Positions 1 through 7,662 of a DNA stretch of 38,527 nt are shown in pieces. Made by a program: the position numbers and the translations under genes. This stretch comes from a virus: the IMG/VR virus record IMGVR_UViG_3300030329_004691, positions 1 to 38,527 of that record. One strand, given 5' to 3'. Under the pieces are notes generated by a model. The model did not search any database. It saw nothing but the letters and a program-made list of their open reading frames with translations, and was not told the origin of the DNA. The first letter of the stretch is position 1, and each line of letters begins with the position of its first letter.

Positions 1-2466
1 CTGAAGACCGGTCCACTCGAGCTCCTCCTTCGGGACGCCTCCGCCCCGGAGCTTGTTCAACCAAACCTTTGGTTTCAGAGATTCCTCCTTTGATCCAATA
101 ATTACTTTCATGGCAGGAGACGTGAACCCAATATCCGACTGAGTCCCTGCCAAGGCCTCCCTGGCGCGGCTTTCGTCGTACATCCGCCTGGTGAGCTTTT
201 CCTGCTTTCCTGGAGAAATAAACGGAACCACTCCTTTTTCCTGGACTTGCCATGGTGCCAACGGTCCATCTCTCCGGAACCTCGTTGATGATTCCATGAC
301 GTTCTGCCCCTGGAGGGCTACGGCATCATCATATTCATCGCGGAGAAGTGAGTTCCTCAGCTGATCTTCAGGGTCATAGGTCCCTACCAGCTGTTCATAT
401 TGCGTTGTTGATTGGGGATCATAGTGCATGAACACAACGTCGGGCTCGCCGTTGTTGTATTGCTTGAAAAGCTCCTTATCCCATTCCGGTGGCGCAAATT
501 CATCATTCCAGACGGTCCTGGATGAAACACGGAAACCCACTTTGGAATAGATTTGAGGAAGAATGGTATCAAATGCATCAAGCTTCCTGCCGCCTTCCTG
601 GACGGCAAGCATTAATGCAGGAACAGTTGTCTGCCTGAATCCTTTTCGCTTCGTATTGAACACTGAAACGATATCATCGCCTTTGAGGGCAAACCCGGTT
701 TTTCCATCCTTGGTGAGGAACATCCGCATCCCCTGGTATTCCTCCGGTTCATAAACATAAACCGCAGCACCATGGGGATTTAAAGATTTTGATTCTGCAA
801 TTGCATCACGAAACCGCAAACCCGCTTCCGGGCTTTGAGGTAATTCGTAAAAATCGGGGGTGGAAATCTCCAGGGACTTGAGGCGTCCCTGGTCTTCGGG
901 GGATAAATTGTACCGTGTAACTCTGCCGAGGCCTTTTAAGCCCAGTCCAGGATTTCGTCCACTTGTTCCGGTGAAAGGCCGCTTGACGCTGCCAGTTCCA
1001 TCGTCATCGGTGATGACTGACCGGTTGACCTTGTCTCGGATCCGCTTGATGGTTGCACCGGTTCCCTTGAGTCGGAACTGATGTTCGAGTCCTGCGCGGA
1101 GGAGTTTTCCTTGTTCATCGAAGGTTCCTTGAGTAACTCGTTTAAGAGCGGATTCGTACCCTCGGTAAGGTGGTAGATCCCCAATCGCTGCTTCGGATTT
1201 AAATGGCTCAATGTCGCTGAGTTTTTCTTCATACTTGGTACCTTTGAGAATATTAGAGTACTTAGGATCACTCATAAGACTAGCAAAGTCAACAACTTCC
1301 GATATCTCTTCCGGAGTAATATCTTCAGTCAGCTCTCCAATAGTCCGCTGAGATCCTTCTGCTGATTGGCGTTTCTCAAAAACTGCTTTGACGTAACTCC
1401 AAACCGTTTCCTGGACCTCTGCTGCAGTCCATTTCTCGCCAGTTCTTTTTTCCAGGAAAGCAGCTGCTCGTCGAACTGCAGCATTACTGAGTAAATAACC
1501 TGGTCCTTTTGCTCCTTTTCCTCCGGTTGCCTTTGTTGTTTTTCCTCCGAAAATATCCTGCAAAACATTAAAGGCGCGACCTTGCCAGGTATCATTTGTT
1601 ACTTCATCATATCCCTCCAACAGATTAATCATGAAGCTGTTTGCCTTCGGCCCGGAAAGGACAATCTTCCGGGGATCCTCTGCAGTCAAGGCCTCGACCG
1701 AGTTATTCACCCAGGCATTCATCACCGATGCCTCAGTTCCAGTGCCGACGACACTCTGCCCCATGATTTTCTTGATCGCAGCCTTGTCGGTCGGGCGTCC
1801 TGCTGCATCCCAGTTCTTCCAGATCCGGAGTGCATTCTCCATATTCATTTCAACGGAGGTTTGCGGACTTGTTGCTGCTAAAACTCCAATAAAACGCTCC
1901 GTATCTTCGCCAAACACGTTCCGCAGCTGCGCCGCCGAGTGCTTATACCATCCTTTTTTGTGCCTACCGGCAAATGCCATGGCTGCAACTTCTTCCATGT
2001 CCAATCTTGGAACACGTTCCTTGCCATGGGTGATCGTAATATCTTTACCTTTTGGATAAAGATTTGAAGGAGGGGTTTTCCCGGTCGTGATCATGCTTTC
2101 CATGGACCGGATCATCTCAGGCGTCAACGATTGCAGCTCCTCCTCGGTCAAATACATCCGAAGCGTCGATAATGCCTCCGATTCCATCAGCTGCTTCTGC
2201 AATTCACGCGGAAGCTGCGTTTTTCCGCCTCCATAGGTCCGCAAAGCAAGCGTTTCCGGAGGCTGACGCCACCCGGTTTTCGTATCTGCTGCAACCAGGC
2301 CGGTTTTTTTCAGAATTTCGTCTTCAGAGGCACCTTTTTCGAGTAAACGGTTAGCACTTGCGATTCTTTTCTTTAAAGGGATCCCCAATGAGCCCAATGC
2401 CATGACTCCGGTGGCAGCTCCTGCCATTTTTGAGTAAGGAAGGTCTCCTGCGAGCAACGATCCGCT
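1..2466. repeat. Left member of a divergent terminal repeat
   Basis: This stretch matches 36098-38527 in the same orientation. The first 96 bases are identical to 36098-36193; after that, scattered substitutions (many at third codon positions) and at least one in-frame indel appear. The match runs up to the right window edge. The pair is either two paralogous gene copies or the imperfectly overlapping ends of a circular genome assembled from strain variants. Confidence 0.9.
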
Positions 2467-2769
2467 GATAAATTCTGCACTGGAGGGATCACCTCCCAAT
2501 AATTCGTACAAATACGGCGAAGATCCAGGAATTACATCCGGTTGAAAGAGCTGTTCTTCTTTTTCCTGCTCTTCCCGGGTTTGAACAGTAGGTTTCGTCC
2601 GCTTAAATCGTGATGCATAGGGCTCCCTTCCAACTCCATAGTACGCTCCCTTGGCTGCAAGCTCCGTCCAATCCACTGGAGCTCCAAAAATTGTTGACGG
2701 AATCGCCTTATAGACGTCTCCGACGCCTTTTTCGTAAATCTCTTCTCTGGATTTTTTCCGTTTTGCCAT
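1..2769 (-). CDS. Large polyvalent virion protein, N-terminal part (cut by window edge)
   Basis: The frame is open for exactly 923 codons from an ATG at 2769 to base 1, where it leaves the window. It begins MAKRKKSREE and aligns throughout with the second copy at the right end (its residue 102 onward), with one insertion of about 17 residues near residue 545. The visible domains are a helical N-terminal module (about residues 170-440, with an AATSPQTSVEMN motif) and a GNAT- or ART-like module (about 660-800, with FDTILPQIYSKVGF and GEPDVVFMHYDP). Its ATG overlaps the terminase stop codon (TGATG), so translation is coupled. Similar modules occur in phage polyvalent proteins, thought to be delivered with the genome. 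The internal-virion role is inferred from position between terminase and portal. The C-terminus is off the window, or is supplied by the right-end copy if the genome is circular. Confidence 0.8.
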   Translation of the reverse strand, partial: MAKRKKSREEIYEKGVGDVYKAIPSTIFGAPVDWTELAAKGAYYGVGREPYASRFKRTKPTVQTREEQEKEEQLFQPDVIPGSSPYLYELLGGDPSSAEFISGSLLAGDLPYSKMAGAATGVMALGSLGIPLKKRIASANRLLEKGASEDEILKKTGLVAADTKTGWRQPPETLALRTYGGGKTQLPRELQKQLMESEALSTLRMYLTEEELQSLTPEMIRSMESMITTGKTPPSNLYPKGKDITITHGKERVPRLDMEEVAAMAFAGRHKKGWYKHSAAQLRNVFGEDTERFIGVLAATSPQTSVEMNMENALRIWKNWDAAGRPTDKAAIKKIMGQSVVGTGTEASVMNAWVNNSVEALTAEDPRKIVLSGPKANSFMINLLEGYDEVTNDTWQGRAFNVLQDIFGGKTTKATGGKGAKGPGYLLSNAAVRRAAAFLEKRTGEKWTAAEVQETVWSYVKAVFEKRQSAEGSQRTIGELTEDITPEEISEVVDFASLMSDPKYSNILKGTKYEEKLSDIEPFKSEAAIGDLPPYRGYESALKRVTQGTFDEQGKLLRAGLEHQFRLKGTGATIKRIRDKVNRSVITDDDGTGSVKRPFTGTSGRNPGLGLKGLGRVTRYNLSPEDQGRLKSLEISTPDFYELPQSPEAGLRFRDAIAESKSLNPHGAAVYVYEPEEYQGMRMFLTKDGKTGFALKGDDIVSVFNTKRKGFRQTTVPALMLAVQEGGRKLDAFDTILPQIYSKVGFRVSSRTVWNDEFAPPEWDKELFKQYNNGEPDVVFMHYDPQSTTQYEQLVGTYDPEDQLRNSLLRDEYDDAVALQGQNVMESSTRFRRDGPLAPWQVQEKGVVPFISPGKQEKLTRRMYDESRAREALAGTQSDIGFTSPAMKVIIGSKEESLKPKVWLNKLRGGGVPKEELEWTGLQ

Positions 2770-4286
2770 CAGTATCTCCCCATCACCGGATCATGCCCTT
2801 GAGTTTCCCACCAAGGCACGTCTTGATCTCCCACCAATGCCAATGCACTCTCCTCCATACGCTTCTCCTCAGCTCTGAACCATTCCGGGGAGTTGAATTT
2901 AATTGCTTCCGACTCTGGTGTATGGAGATAACCCAAGCTCTCACGCCAGACATACAACATCGCATCTGCCGCGTGATTCTCGCAGTCTGATCTCTCAACA
3001 AACTTACCCTTCTGACGCTCCATCGGGTCCCATTCCAAGAGCTCCAGCTCATCCACCAAACAGCGAGTGTCTGGATTATCCACAATGAGAAATTTCCCCT
3101 TCTGGAAATCGGAGTTGAGGAGCTCGATATGGTCATGCTTCTTGGATTTTTCTGCAGGGGTTATACTCAGTGAATACCTCTTGTTGATCTCTTCGATGAT
3201 CATCTTGCCCAATGCTCCAGTGTCCGCGCACATTCGATCAAAACTGTATTCCGAATCGAGCTGCTGCACCTTCCGCGCAATATCATCACTTGTGAACCCA
3301 ACATGTTTCTCCGCATGGATCACATACGTCTCGGCTACATCCTCACTCCACGCGACCACGATGAACGCCGTGCTGTCCACGAACCCCAAATCAATCCCGA
3401 GGGCAGTCTGCCAGGTCTCATCGGGTAATTCATCGACCAGATTTCTCTTTCTGGAAAATCGATATACCAGCGTGTTTTCATCTCGGGTCCACTCTCCTAA
3501 ATATTCTCGGCGGTAGGTCGGATTTTCATCATCCCAGCCATTCTCCTCGATAGCGCGCTCCAGCCATGCCTTAGCCCCTGGCAGATGCGGGTTCTCCAGG
3601 AGGGTCCAATAGTGGGACTCGAAAGGGGATCGCTTGAGTTGGTCCGCGTCGTAGAAATAACCCGAGCAAGTAGCAGACGGCGTTCCACACAACCACAACT
3701 CTCCATCATGGTCCAGGAGAGCTGCTTCGAGGACGTCGTTGACAAGAGTCTCAAGAATCGAAGTTTTGATTGATTGGGCTTCATCGATGATCACCCTCGA
3801 ATAGGCAGGCCCCCGGAATTTGTCCACTTCTCCAGGATCCTGACAACCTCCCAAAATGATCTGACTGCCATTCGGTAACTTCACCGTCAACTGGTTTTCC
3901 AGAAACTCCATGCCCATTGCCCACTGGCGTTCGAGCTCCCTCAATGTTGACCATAAAATCCTCCGCGCATTTTTGATACTCAACGTGATGTAGGGAACCA
4001 GGATCCCCGGCGTCCGGACTGCTGCATCAATCAAACCGATCGCGCTCAAATGAGTCTTGCCTGCACGACGCGAACACCTCGCGACACGCTTCTTCGAATC
4101 ACTCCGGAAAAATTCCAACTGCTTCGGATGAAGACTCCCGATCATCTGACCGAGAACCAGCTCCAGCTGCTGCTGCTTCTCCTTACGAGCTCTTATCCTT
4201 CTTACGGCCTCTTCCGCTAGAGCCCTTTGCTCCTTGCTCCACTGAAGATCCGCTCTTCTTGCTCTTTTTTTCGGCTGACCGGCCAT
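2769..4286 (-). CDS. terL: Terminase large subunit
   Basis: This ATPase-nuclease motor packages phage DNA into the prohead. With the start at 4286 (505 residues), Walker A SRRAGKT is at 72-78, Walker B VIIDEAQ at 165-171 and a coupling motif LCGTPS near 200. The RNase H-like nuclease carries acidic residues in GIDLGFVDS (D299), CADTG (D355) and NHAADAM (D441). The start at 4286 is chosen because AAGGA sits 5 bases upstream; an ATG at 4337 would add 17 basic residues but has a poorly spaced ribosome site. The chosen start overlaps the preceding gene by about 100 bases in another frame. The stop codon overlaps the start of the polyvalent protein gene. Family assignment is very secure; the start is less so. 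Confidence 0.95.
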   Translation of the reverse strand: MAGQPKKRARRADLQWSKEQRALAEEAVRRIRARKEKQQQLELVLGQMIGSLHPKQLEFFRSDSKKRVARCSRRAGKTHLSAIGLIDAAVRTPGILVPYITLSIKNARRILWSTLRELERQWAMGMEFLENQLTVKLPNGSQIILGGCQDPGEVDKFRGPAYSRVIIDEAQSIKTSILETLVNDVLEAALLDHDGELWLCGTPSATCSGYFYDADQLKRSPFESHYWTLLENPHLPGAKAWLERAIEENGWDDENPTYRREYLGEWTRDENTLVYRFSRKRNLVDELPDETWQTALGIDLGFVDSTAFIVVAWSEDVAETYVIHAEKHVGFTSDDIARKVQQLDSEYSFDRMCADTGALGKMIIEEINKRYSLSITPAEKSKKHDHIELLNSDFQKGKFLIVDNPDTRCLVDELELLEWDPMERQKGKFVERSDCENHAADAMLYVWRESLGYLHTPESEAIKFNSPEWFRAEEKRMEESALALVGDQDVPWWETQGHDPVMGRY

Positions 4287-4509
4287 CCATTTCCTTTGCC
4301 ATCCGCGCTGCTTCTGCCGTCTCATAACACGCGACATTCGCAGCAGTGATCACCTTCAATACCGTCTTCTTGCCATCATGAATCGAGACCGTCACCGATC
4401 CATCATCTTCCAGCTCAAGTTTGGTATTCACATTATCCCGGAGACGCACTGCTACTCCATGCAGCGGCACCTGGACGCCTTTGATCAAATCAATGTTTTC
4501 TAGTTTCAT
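4183..4509 (-). CDS. Small basic-tailed protein of unknown function
   Basis: This 108-residue protein sits between the GNAT gene and terL. Its first two thirds look like a small beta-rich domain (KLELEDDGSVTVSIHDGKK), and the last 35 residues are a Lys/Ser/Gly-rich low-complexity tail. The start at 4509 is preferred because its ATG overlaps the upstream TGA (ATGA); a start ten codons earlier at 4539 is possible. The 3' end overlaps the terL start in a different frame. The position suggests a packaging accessory or DNA-binding role, but no family is recognised and the function is not known. Confidence 0.7.
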   Translation of the reverse strand: MKLENIDLIKGVQVPLHGVAVRLRDNVNTKLELEDDGSVTVSIHDGKKTVLKVITAANVACYETAEAARMAKEMDGRSAEKKSKKSGSSVEQGAKGSSGRGRKKDKSS

Positions 4510-5048
4510 ATCATCATCCGATAAGGGTTCCACCTCCATTTCACTTCAGGCCATGCCTTGAACAGACTCTCCGTTCGATGGCTTACAACCACTGGGTGAT
4601 CTTCGATCTGAGACCAACTGCCATTGCAGCGATCAAATGCCTCCTCCATCAACCTGGTCCCTATGCCCATCCTCCGGAATGCTCCCTTCACATAGACGAA
4701 GTGCAGCACCGGATCCTTGGGATCAAATGCGACATAGCCCCAGATCACGTCGGGGTCTTCAGGGTCACATGCGACTAAAAGCGTACAATTCGTTAGGATT
4801 TTTTTGAGGATTATGTCGTGGTAGTACAAGGATAGGGATGGGGGTATGGGGGTCCTGGCCACCCCACGTCGCCCGACCTCGACGCGCCAGATCGGATCCC
4901 TGGCGACCGCCCGGGACCAGCTGTCCAAGACGAAGCCTGTCTCCCTGCCGCCCAGCTCCAAAGGCCTGATCAAAAGCCCAGGTCCCTGGTTAATTACCAG
5001 CGACCGTGTCTCGGGAACCATTGCAATTGCTGGGCTCGCGGCGATCAT
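4506..5048 (-). CDS. GNAT-like acetyltransferase
   Basis: This 180-residue protein has a recognisable GNAT acetyl-CoA-binding core: LHFVYVKGAFRRMGIGTRLM (about residues 114-133) matches the R-x-x-G-x-G/A motif following a beta strand. Upstream strands (TLLVACDPEDPDVIWGYVAF) fit the usual order. Family members transfer an acetyl group from acetyl-CoA to an amine; the target here is unknown. GNAT-like genes occur beside terminase genes in other phages. The gene starts 3 bases after the small terminase stop and ends with ATGA overlap to the next gene, so it is in the packaging operon. The start is uncertain: neither ATG 5048 nor 5021 has a good ribosome site. Confidence 0.75.
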   Translation of the reverse strand: MIAASPAIAMVPETRSLVINQGPGLLIRPLELGGRETGFVLDSWSRAVARDPIWRVEVGRRGVARTPIPPSLSLYYHDIILKKILTNCTLLVACDPEDPDVIWGYVAFDPKDPVLHFVYVKGAFRRMGIGTRLMEEAFDRCNGSWSQIEDHPVVVSHRTESLFKAWPEVKWRWNPYRMMI

Positions 5049-5051
5049 GGG

Positions 5052-5486
5052 TTATTGGTTCGCGTTCTGGTTCGCGTCCTGCTCGAGAAATCCACCGAGA
5101 GCGTTGGTCATGGCAGGATCCTGGCGAATCTCATCGAGCAGCTGGGAATCACTGAGCCTTCCGAGGTTCACGTTGACCAGTGGCTGCTGCCGCTCGGACC
5201 AGGACTCGGGGCTCAAGTTCTTGAGGGCGAAGATCTGGGCTTGGACGGAGCCCTTTTCTGAGGCGCTGAGGAGCTGAGAACTCAGCGCCCCAACAGTCTT
5301 TGCGCGTCCGCGCGTTATTGCTTCCTGAATCTCAGGATGGTTCTGTTTCTTCTCGCTGAGTGTCGTGGCGGCAATGCCGAGGATCGCAGCGATCTGTTCT
5401 TGGGTGAGCCCGAGCTTTGCGTGGTGCTCGATTCGGTTTATGACCGATTTATTGATCTTGAATTCAGGCTGAGGCATCGCATCCAT
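5052..5486 (-). CDS. terS: Small terminase subunit-like HTH protein
   Basis: This 144-residue protein has an N-terminal helix-turn-helix (GLTQEQIAAILGIAATTLSE, about residues 25-45). A helical segment with RGRAKTVGALSSQLLSASEKG and SPESWSERQQP follows, a pattern seen in phage small terminase or DNA-packaging proteins that recognise the packaging site and form rings. It is upstream of GNAT and terL, as expected. The last residues read DANQNANQ and are encoded by two copies of the 9-bp word GGTTCGCGT (plus strand) that also surrounds attP. Function is assigned from position, size and fold pattern, so a different DNA-binding role cannot be excluded. Confidence 0.7.
   Translation of the reverse strand: MDAMPQPEFKINKSVINRIEHHAKLGLTQEQIAAILGIAATTLSEKKQNHPEIQEAITRGRAKTVGALSSQLLSASEKGSVQAQIFALKNLSPESWSERQQPLVNVNLGRLSDSQLLDEIRQDPAMTNALGGFLEQDANQNANQ
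5057..5077 (+). repeat. GGTTCGCGT doublet inside the 3' end of terS
   Basis: Two exact copies of GGTTCGCGT lie at 5057-5065 and 5069-5077, 12 bases apart. The same word occurs as closely spaced copies (10-12 base steps) on both sides of the attachment region at 14111-14303, and I did not see it elsewhere. It falls inside coding sequence, so it could be a protein-binding site, a recombination scar or simply the Asn-Ala-Asn-Gln codon pattern. Confidence 0.6.
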
Positions 5487-5499
5487 GTGATGGCTTGAG

Positions 5500-5514
5500 T
5501 GATCATTGCGATCA
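5500..5514. promoter_or_regulatory. Small inverted repeat upstream of terS
   Basis: TGATC, a 5-base spacer and GATCA form a perfect 5-bp inverted repeat just upstream of the terS start, in the short gap after the excisionase-like gene. It could be an operator or a recognition site for packaging, but it is short enough to occur by chance. Confidence 0.25.
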
Positions 5515-5545
5515 ATATCTGAGAAGAATTCCCAGAAGTCAAATT

Positions 5546-5728
5546 TTAATTTACACCAGCGAGAAAATCTTCGAGCTGTTTTTCGGTGAAGATATATTCC
5601 TTGCCTGGTTTCGAGTGAGAGATCTTTTCACGTCTACAGTAATCTCTGAGGGTTCTTGCGGTGAGCGGATAACCTCGAAGGGCTAGATGCTGAACCGCTT
5701 CGGGGATCTTAAAATATTTTGTGTTCAT
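5546..5728 (-). CDS. Excisionase-like small HTH protein
   Basis: This 60-residue MerR/Xis-type winged-helix protein begins MNTKYFKIPEAVQHL and carries the recognition helix pattern LTARTLRDYCRREKI, then GKEYIFTEKQLEDFL. The order is that of helix-turn-helix domains in phage excisionases, which bend attachment DNA to bias the integrase toward excision. The start at 5728 has GGAG five bases upstream and overlaps the previous stop as ATGA; a longer upstream frame lacks such support. It is expressed with the lytic leftward genes, opposite to the integrase, as expected for an excisionase. A role as a transcription regulator is the alternative. Confidence 0.7.
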   Translation of the reverse strand: MNTKYFKIPEAVQHLALRGYPLTARTLRDYCRREKISHSKPGKEYIFTEKQLEDFLAGVN

Positions 5729-6360
5729 GGGTTCTCCGTTGAAAACAATTCGACGGCTTCTTTGAAGTGCAGCCCGAGCCGCCATGAGTCTTTGATATCG
5801 TCGTTAGAGATATCCGGGCATCCATCTTTGACGTAGAGTTTGTAGAGTTTAAAATCTTTACATCCACGCCCATTTTCATTTTCATGCGCGTCCGCGCTTA
5901 AATTATTGTCTTTTTTTTCTTTATTCTCTTTATTCTGTATATGCGGGTATCTTGTGGCTCCTTTGTGGCTATCTTGTGGCTCCTTTGCGGCTCCTTTGTC
6001 GATCAGTATGCGCTTGATCGTTTCCCAATCCTGCCATTCGTTGAAATTAGTGACCTCAATGAGGGTCCCTGCTTTGTCGGTTTGTATGCAAACCATCTTA
6101 CAGGCCTCCAAAACCTTCCGAGCGGTTCTGACGTTCGAAATCGATAAGTTCAGCTTCATGCAATCCCTCTCGATCGACGTGATGAATGATCCTCGTTTAA
6201 GCATATATTCACGGCCTCTCCAGAACGTCGTATGATCCTTCCATGCTGCTTCCTCGAGACAATGAATCCAATAGTTCCAGACCAGCATATTTGATCTGAG
6301 GTGATGGTTTATTGATTCACGATGGTAAAGAATCCAGCCTTCCGATGGCGTCTTCTTCAT
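5725..6360 (-). CDS. DnaD/replisome-organiser-like replication protein
   Basis: This 211-residue protein resembles phage replication initiation proteins. The N-terminal half (residues 25-115) has the winged-helix pattern YWIHCLEEAAWKD, LKRGSFITSIERDC, LSISNVRTARKVLEAC and a closing strand TLIEVTNFNEWQDWE. A charged Lys/Asn/Glu linker follows, and a short C-terminal helical domain begins near DFKLYKLYVKDGCPD. Such proteins bind the origin and recruit the host helicase. No DNA polymerase or helicase gene is visible in the window, so replication would rely on host enzymes. The start overlaps the upstream stop (ATGA) and the stop overlaps the Xis-like start. The precise family was not verified. 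Confidence 0.65.
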   Translation of the reverse strand: MKKTPSEGWILYHRESINHHLRSNMLVWNYWIHCLEEAAWKDHTTFWRGREYMLKRGSFITSIERDCMKLNLSISNVRTARKVLEACKMVCIQTDKAGTLIEVTNFNEWQDWETIKRILIDKGAAKEPQDSHKGATRYPHIQNKENKEKKDNNLSADAHENENGRGCKDFKLYKLYVKDGCPDISNDDIKDSWRLGLHFKEAVELFSTENP

Positions 6361-6539
6361 GCTTCAGGTTTCTCTTTCTCCCGGGACTTAATAATCGCCA
6401 GGTAATCATCGACCTTCTTTTCTGCATCATCCCTGGCCTTGTAGATCGAGGGAGCTCTGCCGAATTTCCCGCGGAGTTGAGCCTTCCGCATTTCAATCAC
6501 CAGGTTCAGAAACTCGTCACCAAACTTTCCATATTTCAT
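6357..6539 (-). CDS. Small helical protein of unknown function
   Basis: This 60-residue, Lys-rich protein begins MKYGKFGDEF and looks wholly alpha-helical (NLVIEMRKAQLRGKFG, then ARDDAEKKVDDYLAIIKSRE). The start at 6539 is chosen because its ATG overlaps the upstream TGA as ATGA and a GGAG lies about 10 bases upstream; a longer frame starting at 6608 has no such support. It is coupled at both ends inside the replication block, so it may be a partner of the replication protein. No family is recognised. Confidence 0.7.
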   Translation of the reverse strand: MKYGKFGDEFLNLVIEMRKAQLRGKFGRAPSIYKARDDAEKKVDDYLAIIKSREKEKPEA

Positions 6540-6976
6540 CGTGGTCTTTCTCCAGGTAGGGATTCGCCTCCGGTATCCGGTGGCAGCTGCGCCTTGACGT
6601 CGATCCATTCCCAGGTGCCGTCTGGATGATCGTGTCGGATCTTGCCTTTATTCCATCCGCCTCCGTTTCGTCCGAGGCGTTCAGCACCGACGTGCTTGCC
6701 TTTATGCCATGGGATATTTCCAGGCTTGAATCCAATCTTGGGATGTTCTTGGTTCCTCTTCACCAGCAAACATCCGCATGATCTGGTTTTATGTTTCCCG
6801 GTGGCATTGTAAACAGCAGCGTATCGAATTCTTTTTTCATTCCCGCATCGGCATCGGAATAAATACCAGGTGCATGAATACGGCTCGGTTTGGTGCTCTA
6901 ACCAGCGGATCGGCGTCAACCAGCTGTCCGGTGCCTCAACTCCTAACCTGGCTTTACTTTTCAAGAAGAGTCCCAT
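6536..6976 (-). CDS. HNH/NUMOD-type zinc-binding protein
   Basis: This 146-residue protein has a C-x-C (FRCRCGNEK) followed about 22 residues later by SCGCLL. The pair forms the four-cysteine element found in phage HNH or AP2-type DNA-binding proteins. The middle contains repeated G-x-x-P-W-H-K-G-K and GGGWNKGK segments resembling nuclease-associated modular (NUMOD) DNA-binding repeats. A clear HNH catalytic pair is not visible, so it may be a DNA-binding relic of a homing endonuclease or a regulator. It overlaps the preceding gene by 23 bases and has no strong ribosome site, so it may depend on coupling. Confidence 0.55.
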   Translation of the reverse strand: MGLFLKSKARLGVEAPDSWLTPIRWLEHQTEPYSCTWYLFRCRCGNEKRIRYAAVYNATGKHKTRSCGCLLVKRNQEHPKIGFKPGNIPWHKGKHVGAERLGRNGGGWNKGKIRHDHPDGTWEWIDVKAQLPPDTGGESLPGERPR

Positions 6977-7208
6977 CTAAGTTTTTTAAGCTTTCTAGTT
7001 TGTTGTCTATGTTTGCGAGCTCGGTCGCCACCGTCATCAGAATCGCATTCTGCTGCATGACCAGCTCCGCCAGGTTGAACTGCTTTCCCTCCTTCGGAAG
7101 GATCGGGTGACCTTTGCCGTCGGAGGTTGCAGTGAGGGATGCAGCGATCGCCTCGAGGGATTTCATATTTGCTTCTTTGCGTTTATTTTCTGGTGAATAT
7201 TTTGTCAT
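6954..7208 (-). CDS. Small coiled-coil protein of unknown function
   Basis: This 84-residue protein has a charged N-terminus and a C-terminal helix with heptad-like hydrophobics (FNLAELVMQQNAILMTVATE then NIDNKLESLKN). AAAGGAA lies 5 bases before the ATG, so the start is well supported. It is the first gene after the larger pentamer array and is followed, with overlap, by the HNH-like gene. No family is recognised. Confidence 0.75.
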   Translation of the reverse strand: MTKYSPENKRKEANMKSLEAIAASLTATSDGKGHPILPKEGKQFNLAELVMQQNAILMTVATELANIDNKLESLKNLDGTLLEK

Positions 7209-7230
7209 TGGTTCCTTTGGTTAGTGTTTC

Positions 7231-7662
7231 CTTGCTGTGCCATGAATCGCTCCGCTATGTCTCGACGTGACGCGTCGGGCTGAGCTTCGCATCGCTAGGT
7301 CACGCTTCGCCATGCCTCGGCATGCCCCGATTTAAAATCCGTTTGTTCCTTGCCCTGGCAAGCATGGCCCCGGCTTGATTTGTCAGGCTGCGCCCGGTCA
7401 TGCATCGCCTTGTATCGCCTCGACCCGCTGCACCATGCAGAGCCTCGTCATGCTGCGGGTTAAAATCTTTTGTTTCCTTGCTTAGTCGTGTCTCGCCAGG
7501 CCCAGGCCCGATCCGCTTTGACAGGCCCGGCCACGTTATAAATCTTTTGTTCCTTGCCTTGTCTTGCATTGCCCGGTCAGGCATAGTCTCGCCTCGTCAA
7601 GCTCTGCGTCGCATGGCTTTGTCAAGTCGTGCAGAGACCCGCTTCGCCAAGCCCATCCTGGC
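7231..7662 (-). repeat. GC-rich phased pentamer arrays (four blocks)
   Basis: This 430-base stretch has no convincing gene. Read on the minus strand it is made of five-base units whose last two bases are almost always GC or AC (NNNGC/NNNAC), for example gaggc-gatac-aaggc. Four blocks are separated by an AT-rich separator of the form CAAGGAACAAA, a C or A, then GATTTTAA, at about 7331-7350, 7461-7478 and 7537-7553. The last block runs into the ribosome site region of the 6954-7208 gene. The five-base phase excludes a codon structure, and the frames that happen to be open here are shadows. Confidence 0.85.

Noticed and set aside
7300-7584. Open frame of 94 codons inside the pentamer arrays
   Set aside because: Its residues are a translation of the five-base repeats, no ribosome site fits, and it crosses two array separators. 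It is a shadow.
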